Shown one piece after another: positions 45,340 to 56,449 of a stretch of DNA of 64,000 nucleotides. A program made the position numbers and the translations under genes. The stretch comes from Coptis chinensis (taxonomy: Eukaryota; Streptophyta; Magnoliopsida; Ranunculales; Ranunculaceae). How positions within the stretch are numbered: position 1 is the stretch's first letter; each line of letters starts with the position of its first letter. The stretch lies in contig CM027379.1 in NCBI GenBank assembly GCA_015680905.1, positions 28,290,501-28,354,500 of the forward strand, given 5' to 3'. The notes under the pieces are model-generated. The model worked only from the letters and a program-made list of their open reading frames with translations. It made no database searches and was not told where the DNA came from.

Positions 45340-45950
45340 TGCATACACTATTCTGAAGCTAATTAAGTGAAAGCCTATCAAACTGATCATCTATATATGA
45401 AGTTATGAACAATACAGTCTCAAAAACCCAACTTTAAAGTAGTGAATACACTAATGATATGAAACAAACTGATTCCATATAACAACCTCGCCATACGCAG
45501 ATGAAGTTTCACTTAATTATATTCCAGTTATGTCTGCTGACTGACCAAGTGACGAAGTTAGACCAACTGCTGAACAAACTCCATAGTTTAGAAACCTAAA
45601 CGTGCATGTTGACCTGCAACAAGATACCATAGTATCATCACAAGCAAACGAACGAAAAACCCACTTCCAGCCAAACAGACAGCTCAGGAGACAAACTGTT
45701 TTCAGTTTTGAAGTCAAGTGATCAACCATAAACCGAACATCTACGAACAATATAGTCAGAAAAATCTACGTCTAATGTAGGGATCAACCCATACAAACTG
45801 ATTATATATAACACAAGCCAACCCAAATGAAGTTAGCCCCATATGAAACCAAGAAAGTTCAAGCTAGTCCCAACCACCTCTTCCTCATACCGGCAAACAC
45901 ATCTTCATCACCAGCAGTCCCTTCCTGGTATTGCTGGTATTTAAGTTAGA
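45340..45950 (-). pseudogene. Beta-tubulin C-terminal tail plus 3' flank, isolated fragment
   Basis: On the minus strand the right end (about 45885-45945) encodes KYQQYQEGTAGDEDVFAGMR, close to the beta-tubulin terminus EYQQYQ plus an acidic tail. The rest matches the 3' flank of the tubulin pseudogene at 15.35-16.1 kb, for example ACTGCTGAACAAACT and CATACGCAGATGAAGTTTCA. Block order differs between the two copies. Only the last 20 or so codons survive, so this is a fragment of a duplicated 3' end. Confidence 0.7.
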
Positions 45951-46105
45951 TTTGTATATGTTCTGAAAAGTACCCACATTTGAGAAAATGAAAATCATAG
46001 ATAATTTAGATGGCGCCAACCCCATATTACGCAAAGTGAACCAATAAAGAGTGCGACAACAAAGGCATATAAATAGACAAAATAGTACAAGCACTCCATT
46101 ATAAT

Positions 46106-47232
46106 ATACAATTAGGGTGCTAATATTATCACCCCTCAAGCTGAGAACCTCCCTGCCCCAAAACTAAAATGCCCCGTATGCCCTTTTATCAAAACACCAC
46201 CACAGTCCACGGCTTGCTAGTCCTTTCTCTTTTAGCTCTCAATCATCTAATTGTAGCATAGTATATTTATCAAAAGTGAAATTGCATTGATTGGTTTTAA
46301 TTTTGTAGATGTTAGTATTAATTAGACAACGACCTAATGATTTGGGTAATAAGGAATGACTGCACTTTTCTTGGGATAAGAGTTGCCTACGTATCAAGTT
46401 TTTTCGGCTAAACTTGAATCAAGTCTTACGTAGTTCATCTCTCTCTATATATAGATGTGTGTTTGGACCGTTATGAATTGTAGATCCAACTTGTGTGCTA
46501 TCTTGATGATTTGCCATTAATCTGTTGTTACAAAGTTAATGCTTTCTTGATTGTGGCGTTGATTGAGCTCCAAGATTGCGCTAGTTGATATCCTTCCATA
46601 AATGGCTGTAACTGATGCTTCGAACGACCTGGGTGTTGGGTCGTTGAGTACAGTCTGATGGTGTTGGACGACCTGAAAGAGTACGACCTGTTATGTGGAC
46701 ACGTGTACTGTAGTGTGGAACGGAGAGTACTTACAAATTTGAAACCAATTTGACATCAATTCGATAAAGTAATCTAAAAACTTTGGTTGGTTTTGAAACC
46801 AATTTGACGCTAATTTAAAAAACTAGTCTAAAAACCTCCTCTTCCCAGAACAAACGACGACGGTTACATAGCTACCAATCCTGCTGCACATTTATAATGC
46901 TCTTATTCTAGCCGGAATTCATTGACTTAATCAATCACTAGCACAACCAATATTTCGTTTTTTAAATTTTTTAGACAAATCAAAACATTTTAGTTAAATC
47001 GTAACTTTACAATTATTGGGGAGCGAAATCATAGGTTTTCATTGGCAGAAGCATTAATGGTGCTCTGTTGAAAGAGAAAATGGTTACTGTTGCAGAATAG
47101 AGAGGTATTTCGGGTTGCAGAATAGAGAGGTATTTCGGATATTATGTTTTGGGGAGGGAGTCGGGTATTATGTTTTGGGGAGGGAGGTTATGCAGGACGA
47201 GGGGGTAAAAATATTAACACCCGACAATTATA
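46106..47232. mobile_element. Mutator-type non-autonomous element (1127 bp, 9-bp target duplication)
   Basis: CATTATAAT occurs exactly at 46097-46105 and 47233-47241. The ends ATACAATTAGGGTGCTAATA and the complement of TTAACACCCGACAATTATA form inverted repeats extending about 80 bp (ACCTCCCT(G/C)CCCAAAAC). Near the right end a segment (GAGAGGTATTTCGG) is tandemly repeated. No transposase frame. Confidence 0.8.
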
Positions 47233-47244
47233 CATTATAATTCT

Positions 47245-49316
47245 TTTGAGAAGTAGACAGAACACAGATGGATTACAAGACCATAGTTGCGAAGTAAATA
47301 TTGTATTGAAATGGTAAAAGTACAACTACATGAGAAGCTGTTTCAGACTACATTATCAGGCTTTCAGAAAGACCTGGACAATCCTATTTATAGAGGATGG
47401 GATGTCTTTTCATAAAAAAACGATAGGTAAAACCATACAGTTTAAGGCGTCTACCATTTCCGAGTGTCTCCCTAGGAGGTCTGGCTTCATGTGAGAGACA
47501 TACGTTACATTGCAATCTTGCACCTGCTTTAGCTGCAGATGACGAGTTCTAATTGACTAATTCTTCATGTCTGAACGTAGCTCCAATTGCAGAAGGACCA
47601 GGTAGATTAAAAATGTACCATCTTCACAAGTGGTGCCTAGTGTATGAAGATCCAAAAGCATTTCCTTCCATTAGAAGCTGGCGGAGGCCTTCGAGATACG
47701 TTCCACGCCTCTTTTATAACTATCTGTCTAGTGGTGTTGAAAATAGTTCCTTTAGAGAGGTGAGCCGCACACCAGACTTGCATTGTAATGAATTCCATTC
47801 GTTCCCTGATACTACTATGTAAGTTAATTGATCTTGTTGATGTGTTTGCACAAGATGACCATCCTTGCTTTCCAAAAATATTTTAGTATTGGATTCTCCA
47901 TGTCTTGGAAAATTTGTTTGCAGGCAGTAGCTAGCTTGAACTTGGCAGCCACTAATTTCCATAAGTTGATATAGATGTAGCACTCCCAAAGGATATGTCG
48001 TCGTAGACTATGTCAGCTTGGCAAACTGTACAGAAGGGAATAAAGTTATAAGATTCATAACTTTCTCTTTAGTTCCTGAAATTGAACAGAAAAAAAAAAA
48101 TTAAAATTAGAATCTTATGTTCAATATACTATCCTCAGTCCCCTTCCCCACAAGAGAATCCACCATTGCCAATATCAAAGAGTTCCAGAAAAAAATTAGA
48201 CCATGGCGTATACATTGGACTGCTAAGTCAATGATAAAGTTCAGTAAAACCTCTAGAAGCACTTCCAACCGAGCCTTTGAGTAGTGATAAAATGACAAAC
48301 AACGCTATTATGCAATTGTACAGTTTAGTGTTACAATACTATAGTTTTGTTATAGATATTAATTAAACAAATATAATACTACAGATAGACACAATGAAGA
48401 AATACCATTAAAACTTCTATAGGTTGTTAAACTTCATTAAAGAAGATTAAGCTACCTTAAGATCGAAAATTATGCTAGTCAGTTAAACAAAGATTTCAAA
48501 GAGAAAAATCGGAAACATCTATACAGAGAAAAAAACAATATAATGTTCTCACTTCTAAGCTCTAAGCTACTAACAAGGTTCAAGCCATTGATCATGTTAG
48601 GGGTTAATGCTACGACTGCTTATATTTCTCCCCTAAAAACAAGTTGGATTGTAAAAACAGCACCAATTGTAAACCAAACAAATGTTGCATTTGACACATT
48701 AGAATGAACTCAAAGGAGATCTTCCTACAATTCATTATTCTAATTCACTTCCTTAATAACTAAGGAGAAAGAATTAAGAAAATGGAGTGCAAAAAGTATC
48801 ACCCAAGAAATGAACTACAACTATAGAATAGCCTTGTCTTTATTCACTTGAAGACAATTTCAAAGTAGCCCCCTTCATGACATAACGGACTCTACCTCCA
48901 TACAAAATAAAGAATGGCATATTGTGGTGAAGTATAGATATAATGTCTAAAAAACTTTCAATTTTACTCGAGTCTCGTTAATATAAGATCTTTAACATAC
49001 AAGTGGATAAAATATAAATACTAAACACATTGAAGTACTTACATACTCCCTTAGACTAATTGATAATATCATATACTAAAATATGACGTTACTATGGAAC
49101 CATAATACCTTTGTCTTCGTCTTATGGCGGGAACTTGTGAAGCATCTTCGCGAGTACATGATTGAGTTCGCCATTTGCAAGCAAATCCACTAACATAGTC
49201 ATAGTTTTTGCAGTAACCGAAAACCCTCGCAAACAATACTTTTAGAAATTGTATTGCCTTCAGGAATATCATTTTCCTTGAGTAATCCTTGAATCATGAT
49301 ATTGAAAATGAGATTA
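47245..49316. other. Intergenic with a weak LINE remnant
   Basis: At about 47845-48035 (minus strand) a frame reads HILWECYIYINLWKLVAAKF, like the zf-RVT tail of plant LINEs, but too short to be sure. The 89-codon frame at 47553-47822 is not recognised. The rest is AT-rich without genes. Confidence 0.4.
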
Positions 49317-50513
49317 TTCCGACACAATTGGATTTTTGCATCCACAACTCTCCTAACCGTGCGACACAATTGAATTTTTGCATCCACAACTCTCCCAACT
49401 GTGCGATACAATTGGAATTTTGCATCCACAACTCTCCCAACTGTGCGATACAATTGGAATTTTGCATCCACAACTCTCCCAACTGTGCGATACAATTGGA
49501 ATTTTGCATCCACAACTCTCCCAACCGTACGACACAATTGGATTTTTGCATCCACAACTCTCCCAACCGTGTGACACAATTGGATTTTTGCATCCACAAC
49601 TCTCCCGACCGTGCGACCACAATTGGAATTTTGCATCCGCAACTCTCCCGACCGTGCATAGCCATGTAATTTTTTCTACAAGTTTTTAAAACTTGCAGTA
49701 GCCATTAATCAAATAGCCATTGATCAAAATGTTAATACCCTTTCTATCACTTTTCCATTCATGCATAAAAAACATATATTGCCACTTTTACTTTAGGTTG
49801 CAAACAATACCCATCCTAAAGTAATTGTATGAAATTGAATTAGGTGTCACATTTATTTGAATCATCCTCTATACAAATTCGTGAACACCACAAACAATCC
49901 CATCTCCAAATAGATTCAACCCAAGTGGCAATACCAACATATCTAGATAGTCAAGGTAACACTCCAAAACCGGATCCAAATGAGATCCAACCTTTCTACA
50001 AAGAAAACACGGAGGAATACTGTTTCATCATAACAATGGCTCCTACTAGTTTTAAATGATTGAAATGGGAAATGGAAAGCAACTGTCGCATGTGATATTA
50101 GTTGACTGGATAAAATCACGGCCTCTAGGATACCAGATGTGACTATATTAATCGGGTCTGATGGGTTTTGTTGATCTGTAGTAGTTTTGGAATGAAATAC
50201 TGAATGACAAACAGAAAGTGGAGGAGTTACCTTAGACACAGCAGCTATTTTTATTATCGTCATCGCCATTGTTGGCGGAACGAGAATGACTGCAGACTTG
50301 TTTGGAATTAATCGTTTTTTCTTTTTCTTTTTATAGGCCGAAAGTCTTCGAGTAGGGCAGAATGACTGATTGATTGATGCCGGTTCGAGGCTGGGCCTTT
50401 TATTGGACTAGGCTCAAAGGACTACGAACACAAAAATAATACCGGTATGAAATTTGGATATCGTTTGTTTCTTTGTAGCGGGCCTTGTTCAAAGTACAGT
50501 TCTAAATGTCCAG
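49317..50513 (+). repeat. Segmental duplication, copy 2, running to the PPR gene 5' end
   Basis: Partner of 40945-41782; see landmarks there. Contains a 290-bp stretch (about 50040-50330) absent from copy 1. Similarity stops about 70 bp before the PPR start codon, so the shared part covers the PPR promoter and probably most of its 5' untranslated region. Confidence 0.85.
49321..49657 (+). repeat. Minisatellite, 42-bp unit, eight copies
   Basis: Unit GACACAATTGGATTTTTGCA followed by TCCACAACTCTCCCAACCGTGC. Because 42 is a multiple of three, both strands show long repetitive ORFs (such as LDFCIHNSPNRATQ); these are by-products. Copy 1 of the segmental duplication has just one unit (about 40960-41005). 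Confidence 0.9.
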
Positions 50514-50584
50514 TACAAATATCGTCTCCCACTCTCCCCAACGTCAAACTTGACACCTGAAAGACCTCATGTTTTTTCACAACA

Positions 50585-53482
50585 ATGTCGAAATTTTGTC
50601 AAAAAGTGTTGACAAACCGAAATAATTTCACCAAAAAACCACCCTCTTTTCTAAAACCTTTCCACTTGTTCAACACCACCTCACAAGACGACAAAAACTC
50701 ATCATCAGTTGAAGAAATAACAAACATTCTGAAACACCATAACTGGAAGTATCTAATGGAATCATCACACATACCCAATAATCTAAACCCAGAAATAATC
50801 CAACTTGTTGTCCAACAAAACAAGATAACTCATCTCAAACGTCTCCTCACTTTCTTCTATTGGTCATCAACTCAAATGGGTGGTAATAAACCTCAAAATT
50901 TTAACTCTTTTTCATTTCTAGCTGTTTATTTATGTAATGCTAAGTTATATGGACCTGCTAATGATTTGTTAGATACATTTATACGTGCCCATTCGCCCCT
51001 TTCGGCCATTTTGAGTTCCATTGTGTGTAGTTATAGGCAATGTGGTGGTTCATTACACTCTAATGGTATTGTGTTTGAGTTGTTAATTGATATGTGTTTG
51101 AGAAAGGGTATGTTGGAAGAGGCGTTGGATGTGTTTTTTGTTACGAAAGAAGTTCAGTTTGTGCCTAGTTTACTTTGTTGTAATTCTTTGTTGAAGGATT
51201 TAATAAAGGCTAATATGATGGATGCGTTTTGGAATGTTTATGAACGGATGGTGGAAACGAATGTGGTGCTTGACGTTTATACTTATACGAATGTGATTGG
51301 TGCGTTTTGTAAAGTGGGGAATGTGAAAGAGGCGAAAAGGGTTGTTTTTGAAATGGAACAAAAGGGTTGTAAGCCTAATGCGGTTACCTATAATGTCGTT
51401 ATTGGTGGGTTGTGTAGAGTTGGAGCTCTTGATGAAGCATATGAGATGAAGAGATATATGGCTAAAAAGCTTTTAGTCCCTGATGGATTTACTTATACAA
51501 TACTGATTAAAGCGTTCGGCAAAACGAGAACGCCAAGAGATGTGAAATCGATATGGGTAGAGAGGGCACACGAGCTTTTGAATGAAATGGTTGAAGTTCG
51601 ATTGAATCCTGATTCCCAAACGTATAACTTGGTGCTCGAAGGGTACTGTCGAGAGAATAGTATGGATAAGGCCTTCCAGCTTCTTGATGAGATGAAGAGG
51701 AAGAAAGTAAGGTGCACAATGGTGACTTACAGTGTAATAATTGATGGACTATGTCGTTGTGGGGATTTCTCACGAGCTAATGAAGTTCTAAAGGAAATGG
51801 TTGCAGGTGGTCTGAAGCCAAATTCTCAGATATACACAACTCTTATCGCAGGTCACTCTCGTGATGGTAAAGTGGAAGAGGCTAGAAAGATTTTAGAGGG
51901 AATGAGTGATGAAGGGATTTCACCAGATGTTTATTGCTATAATTCTCTTGTATTTGGTCTCTGTAAAGCTGGAAAAATGGCAGAGGCAAGAACTATCCTA
52001 CTTGAGATGGTAGACAGGGGATTTACCCCAAATGCTTTTACGTATGGGGCTTTCATCCACGGGCATAGTAAGGCAGGGGAAATGCAAGATGCAGACAGGT
52101 ATCTGGCAGAGATGATAGGTCACGGTTTAGTTCCAAATGATTATATGTACACGACTATGATTGATGGGCACTGCAAAGTAGGAAACATTGCGGGAGCATT
52201 CTCAACTTTTCAGAGCATGCTTGGACGAGGTGTGCTTCCTGATGTACAAACATACGGTGTACTAATTACCGGTCTCTCGAGGAATGGGAAGACTCAAGAG
52301 GCTATGGGAGCCTTTTTGGAACTTCAGGAAAAGGGTTTAGTTCCTGATGTTTATATATATAGCACTCTAATCTCTGGGTTTTGTAAGAAGGCTGAGATGG
52401 ATAGAGCTTTTCAACTTTATGACGAGATGTGCACAAAAGGTATCAAACCAACAGTTGTTACATTCAATGTCTTGATTGATGGTTTCTGCAAGTCAGGTGA
52501 TGTTGAAAGAGCTAGGAAAATGTTTGACAGTATCTTAGGAAAGGATCTGGTACCTAATACTGTGACATACACTGCAATGATACATGGGTACTGTAAATCA
52601 GGGAATGTAACTGAAGGATTGAATTTGTTTACTGAGATGCTCTCAAGGGGTGTCCAATTGGATGGTTTTGTGTACAATGCCCTTGTTGATGGGTGCTGCA
52701 AGGCAGGATACTTGGAGAAGGCTCTGGAATTGTTCGGGGAAATGGTGCAGAAGGGTTTTGCAACTGTACTCTCTTTCAACACTTTAATTGATGGATACTG
52801 CAAGTTTCAGAAACTGGATGAAGCCAACTGTTTGCTTCAAGAGATGGTAACTAAAGGAATCATGCCTAATCATGTGACTTTCACTACTGTGATTGACTGT
52901 CTCTGCAAAGCCGGATTTATGGAGAAGGCAAACCAGATATTTTTGGAGATGCAGGAGAGGAATCTGATGCCGAACACTGTTACCTACACATCTCTAATAC
53001 ATGGTCATTATAGAAAAGGAAACACATCAGAAGCATTGGCTTTATTTGAGGAGATGCTGGTGAAGGGCGTTAAACCTGATGAAGTTACTTATGGCATTAT
53101 CATAAATGCACACTGTAATAAAGGGAACCTGGTGGAAGCCTTGCGGTTGAGAGATGAGATATTGGTGAAGGGGATACCAATTAGCAACACTGTGTATGAC
53201 ACGTTGATTGACAGCCTTTGCAAGAAGGAAAAGTTTTTCGAAGCATGGAGATTGTTTTATGATATGGGAAAACAAGGGCTTAAGCCTACTCTTACTGCGT
53301 GTAAAACTCTTGTCTGTGGCTATCATGGAGCAAACAATATAGAAGAAGCTAGACAGGTTTTTGAGAGCATGGTTAGACTTGGATGGCTGCCAAATACTAT
53401 TTGTTTAAGTGATTTAATTGATGAGAAGCAAAACGATGCTAATACTGAAGATTCCAATAGTCTCTTGAAACAAATAGCATAG
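50585..53482 (+). CDS. P-class pentatricopeptide repeat protein, probably mitochondrial
   Basis: Uninterrupted, intronless frame of 965 codons. Residues 1-35 are rich in Lys/Arg/Ser/Asn/Phe with no acidic residue before 35, suggesting a mitochondrial presequence. From about residue 194 to 936 there are 21 nearly perfect 35-residue repeats of P type, for example VVTFNVLIDGFCKSGDVERA and TVTYTAMIHGYCKSGN, then a partial repeat. There is no E, DYW or SMR domain. Repeat 4 (about 51485-51615) is 8 residues longer than standard. P-class PPR proteins bind organelle transcripts, one base per repeat, for stabilisation, processing or translation. It resembles Arabidopsis At5g61990 and restorer-like (RFL) proteins in repeat uniformity; I cannot decide between them. 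The upstream region is duplicated 8.7 kb away. This is one of two clearly intact genes here. Confidence 0.95.
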   Translation: MSKFCQKVLTNRNNFTKKPPSFLKPFHLFNTTSQDDKNSSSVEEITNILKHHNWKYLMESSHIPNNLNPEIIQLVVQQNKITHLKRLLTFFYWSSTQMGGNKPQNFNSFSFLAVYLCNAKLYGPANDLLDTFIRAHSPLSAILSSIVCSYRQCGGSLHSNGIVFELLIDMCLRKGMLEEALDVFFVTKEVQFVPSLLCCNSLLKDLIKANMMDAFWNVYERMVETNVVLDVYTYTNVIGAFCKVGNVKEAKRVVFEMEQKGCKPNAVTYNVVIGGLCRVGALDEAYEMKRYMAKKLLVPDGFTYTILIKAFGKTRTPRDVKSIWVERAHELLNEMVEVRLNPDSQTYNLVLEGYCRENSMDKAFQLLDEMKRKKVRCTMVTYSVIIDGLCRCGDFSRANEVLKEMVAGGLKPNSQIYTTLIAGHSRDGKVEEARKILEGMSDEGISPDVYCYNSLVFGLCKAGKMAEARTILLEMVDRGFTPNAFTYGAFIHGHSKAGEMQDADRYLAEMIGHGLVPNDYMYTTMIDGHCKVGNIAGAFSTFQSMLGRGVLPDVQTYGVLITGLSRNGKTQEAMGAFLELQEKGLVPDVYIYSTLISGFCKKAEMDRAFQLYDEMCTKGIKPTVVTFNVLIDGFCKSGDVERARKMFDSILGKDLVPNTVTYTAMIHGYCKSGNVTEGLNLFTEMLSRGVQLDGFVYNALVDGCCKAGYLEKALELFGEMVQKGFATVLSFNTLIDGYCKFQKLDEANCLLQEMVTKGIMPNHVTFTTVIDCLCKAGFMEKANQIFLEMQERNLMPNTVTYTSLIHGHYRKGNTSEALALFEEMLVKGVKPDEVTYGIIINAHCNKGNLVEALRLRDEILVKGIPISNTVYDTLIDSLCKKEKFFEAWRLFYDMGKQGLKPTLTACKTLVCGYHGANNIEEARQVFESMVRLGWLPNTICLSDLIDEKQNDANTEDSNSLLKQIA

Positions 53483-55180
53483 GGAGCTGCTTACGTGCAA
53501 AGCTATTTCAACGGATAAAATGTTCTACGTGGCACTGAATCAAATATGTAGCTCTTAAGAGGCAAATGTCCTGGTGGTAGAAGGCAGAGCATGTCTCTCG
53601 TATTAGTTTCGGCTTATCGAGTGAATTCCTAAATGTGGCTACCAAGTGCAGGACATACAAAGACTCAAGAGCATTGTTCTGGGGTGCACTTGATGCTACT
53701 TCAGCCAATACCTAAAGAGGTGGTTCCTTCCCATCAAGGAGGCAGTAAAGGCGAACAGCTTGAAAAGGTGACAGGACATGGTGTTTTGAGATTTTACTTA
53801 CATTGATGAGAATATGAGATCATCCTAGTCTTATAGTTATGTATCAGCTGTATCATCTGGCTTAAATCTTGTTATATTTTACAGCTTTGACTGGTACTGC
53901 ATTCTACAACGGGAAGGTACACTCAAGGAGGTAAGAAGTGAAAAACCAAGTTGAATAGATCCTACTTATGTAGGAAAGCTCTTCTAAACTTTTTTTTTTA
54001 AAATGTCAAATAAGCTCGTTTTACTTATATTAAAGTATTTCTGTAAAGGGACCAACATACTTGACAATTCATTTTGTACTTAATTGCGTCCAATATTTAA
54101 TATTTGATTGTATTGGAAAATATTGTGAGCAAACTTCATGATGGCATGTCTCACTTTATGAGCTAAATTCCGCCAGTTGTTATTATTATTACTATATTAT
54201 TTGTTATTATTATTAGTGTTATTATTGTTATCATTATCATTATTATTAGTATTATTAATTTATTATGATTATTATTATTATTATTTCAATGATCTGGAAT
54301 CTCACAAAAGTGCCTTAAAAGTTAAAACGTCTTCTTTGAGTTCATAAGATTGCTAAACTGCTTGACCTTGCTGCCTGGACAAGATTCAGGTGTTGTTACA
54401 AAATAAACAAGTGATAGGTTTTCTTTTTCCGCAGTTGATAGCATGACAAATTGTTTGCCCATAATTGAATATGTATCTACTTGTGGAACAGAAGCTTGCA
54501 TTTACCGGTCTCATTCATCTGTGATCTTATATTCATATTGTGTTCGTGCACAGACTCCGCCAAGCAAGATCAACTATATATAAATAGACTTGAGGATGCC
54601 ATGACTGGAAACGAAAATCTTTGCGTGAATCATTGTGATTGGGCATGTTACATAAGGATTCAAGGGGTCTCCATGAATTAGCGTCTCAAAGCAATGGTTA
54701 GGGCAACAGGTGTTTCTACGGGATACATCTTTCTAGAAGAGTAAGCACCAATTTTGTTGCATCTTTTACACTTTTTGTGTATGATAAAATTTTACAGTAA
54801 TCGTGTATAGCCTATAGTGAACGTCTAATTTGTACGACAAATGTTTGTGTATGAAGAACACGTGAATTGTCAGGCATGCTTTGTACTTTTTGTGTATAAC
54901 GAATTGTGAAACTTTATAGTTTTATGTTTTATACTTTTTTCAGTTATTTGTGTATGAAGTAACATGAAATTTTATATTATAAAATAGTAGGTACTGAGCC
55001 ATTATGTAGATTATAATCCTTCAAGATAATAAACGAAAGTAAAGACAAAAATGAAGCTATCCGGCTATGATTAGTACTTGATATGTAAATTATATAAAGC
55101 TCCCAAAATAATAGGAAATGTCAGAATATGATAATACTAACGACATCTTTGACAAATGAGATATCTAAGGCTTGGTGGTT
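53483..55180. other. PPR 3' flank and intergenic sequence
   Basis: No family-like frames. Contains a TTA-rich microsatellite at 54177-54290. Confidence 0.5.
54177..54290. repeat. Imperfect (TTA)n microsatellite
   Basis: TTATTATTATTACTATATTA-type sequence with interruptions over about 110 bp. Confidence 0.9.
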
Positions 55181-55229
55181 GACTTATCATCAGCTCTTAT
55201 TTAGTGACTAATTTGATGCAAGAACAAAT

Positions 55230-55525
55230 TAGAGATGACGTCATGGTCCAGCATTCAAAACTGTTTCCTAATAAATTAGTTTGTTCTCAATTTTAAGTTT
55301 CTTATTTGTTTGAGAACTAGGATATTATCAGGTTTCTTTTAATTTTGTTAATGAATTAGGTATTAAGGTTCCAATTAGAGTTCCTCTTATTATATAAAGG
55401 TCTTGAACCCTCCTTTGTTATTTGGTTGTTCCTGATATTTAGGATAAAATTCTTTCAAAGAATTGTGCTCTACTAGTTGAAGATTGAAACCTTAGTTCTC
55501 GGTGTTACAATTGGCATCAAAGCCA
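55230..55525 (+). mobile_element. LTR end with primer-binding site (partial element)
   Basis: ATTATATAAAGGTCTTGAAC (a TATA-like promoter) is followed by CTCGGTGTTACA, an LTR-type end. Then comes ATTGGCATCAAAGC (55510-55523), close to the TGGTATCAGAGC methionine-tRNA site. The 5' boundary is unclear and no coding interior follows. Confidence 0.5.
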
Positions 55526-55574
55526 AAGTGAGGTGGAGGGTACGCTGGAAAGGCTAGCCTAGTGAGTGGAGATG

Positions 55575-55800
55575 GTTGTGCTATGTGCTTTAGTCTTACA
55601 TCGAACAGGTAACATTCAAGATCTTGGGTGTAGGTAATATATCTACCACATTCTAGTTTCGAGACCTTCTGAAGCACGAATGCACCAGATGATCCCATAA
55701 GAGCTGTGGTTAAGTACGCTCAAGCAGGACTGGGAGTAGTGTTTGATAAGTTACTTCCTGGAAGTTTGTCACTTCTAAAACCCTACATTGCTAGAACAGA
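55575..55800 (+). mobile_element. 5S-rRNA-derived segment, Cassandra-type TRIM LTR remnant
   Basis: AGTCTTACATCGAACAGG (like the AGTCCCACATCG motif near the start of such LTRs) is followed by a 5S-like sequence at about 55680-55765. That sequence reads GCACCAGATGATCCCATAAG, then AGTTAAGCGTGC-like GGTTAAGTACGCTCAAGC, GGGAGTAGTG and CTTCCTGGAAGT. It is diverged at many internal-promoter positions, so a working 5S gene is unlikely. Plant Cassandra elements carry exactly such a 5S copy in their LTRs, and the primer-binding site at 55510 fits a small internal domain before this LTR. A plain 5S pseudogene is the alternative. Confidence 0.6.
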
Positions 55801-55925
55801 ATAGTGGCTAAGTGGGGTGGGTTTGGTAATAAAAATAAGGACTTCAAATTTGAAGAGTATTTGCCTTCTGGAAAGTTCATTTTTTTTTTCCATAACATAG
55901 GAGAAATGTTTTATATGCTTCTAAG

Positions 55926-56356
55926 TAGGGCTGTCAATGGATCGGTTTGGGTCGGGTTTTGGAAAATCCGAACCTGAACCGATAAGAAAGTTAGGAACCC
56001 GAAACCGAACTGATAAAAAAATTGAGAATCCGAAACCGAACCGAACCGATAAGAAATATTGCAAATCGAATCCGAATGAACCCGAACCGAAAACTATAAA
56101 ATCAATTAAATCTTAAATTAAATCAATTAATTTCAATCACATAATTGATAAACATATACAAAATTAATCATAAATATTACTAAAATGTCATCTTATCGGT
56201 TCGGATTCATATCGGTTCGGTGGAGGGCAAACCCGAAACCAAACCAATATCTTATCGGTTCGGTAGAAAATAAATCAAATTATACCAATCCAAACCGTTT
56301 TTTATCGGTTTGGTTCGGATCGGTTATCGGGTTATCGAAACCCATTGACAGCTCTA
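55926..56356. mobile_element. hAT-type MITE (431 bp, TAGGGCTGTCAATGG ends)
   Basis: Ends TAGGGCTGTCAATGG and CCATTGACAGCTCTA are inverted repeats. The 8-bp flanks CTTCTAAG (55918-55925) and CTTCCAAG (56357-56364) are a target duplication with one change. The interior is packed with CGGTTCGG/CCGAACCG words on both strands, a known style of plant MITE. The 91-codon frame within it is not a gene. Confidence 0.85.
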
Positions 56357-56449
56357 CTTCCAAGTATCCTAACTTGAATTTTGATCAGAAACTCGTCTTC
56401 AGAAAAAGACCCAGACCTGTCAAAAGAGGTACACAGAAAATAGGTGACT

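Noticed and set aside
47553..47822. 89-codon ORF and other ORFs of 60-100 codons across 18-20, 39-41, 48-49 and 57-59 kb
   Set aside because: No family resemblance and typical of random open frames in AT-rich DNA.
49199..49689. Several long ORFs on both strands encoding repeats such as LDFCIHNSPNRATQ
   Set aside because: Produced by a 42-bp minisatellite whose unit is a multiple of three; open on five frames at once, so not evidence of a protein.
55680..55765. Functional 5S rRNA gene
   Set aside because: Many substitutions in the region corresponding to the internal promoter and no tandem 5S arrangement.
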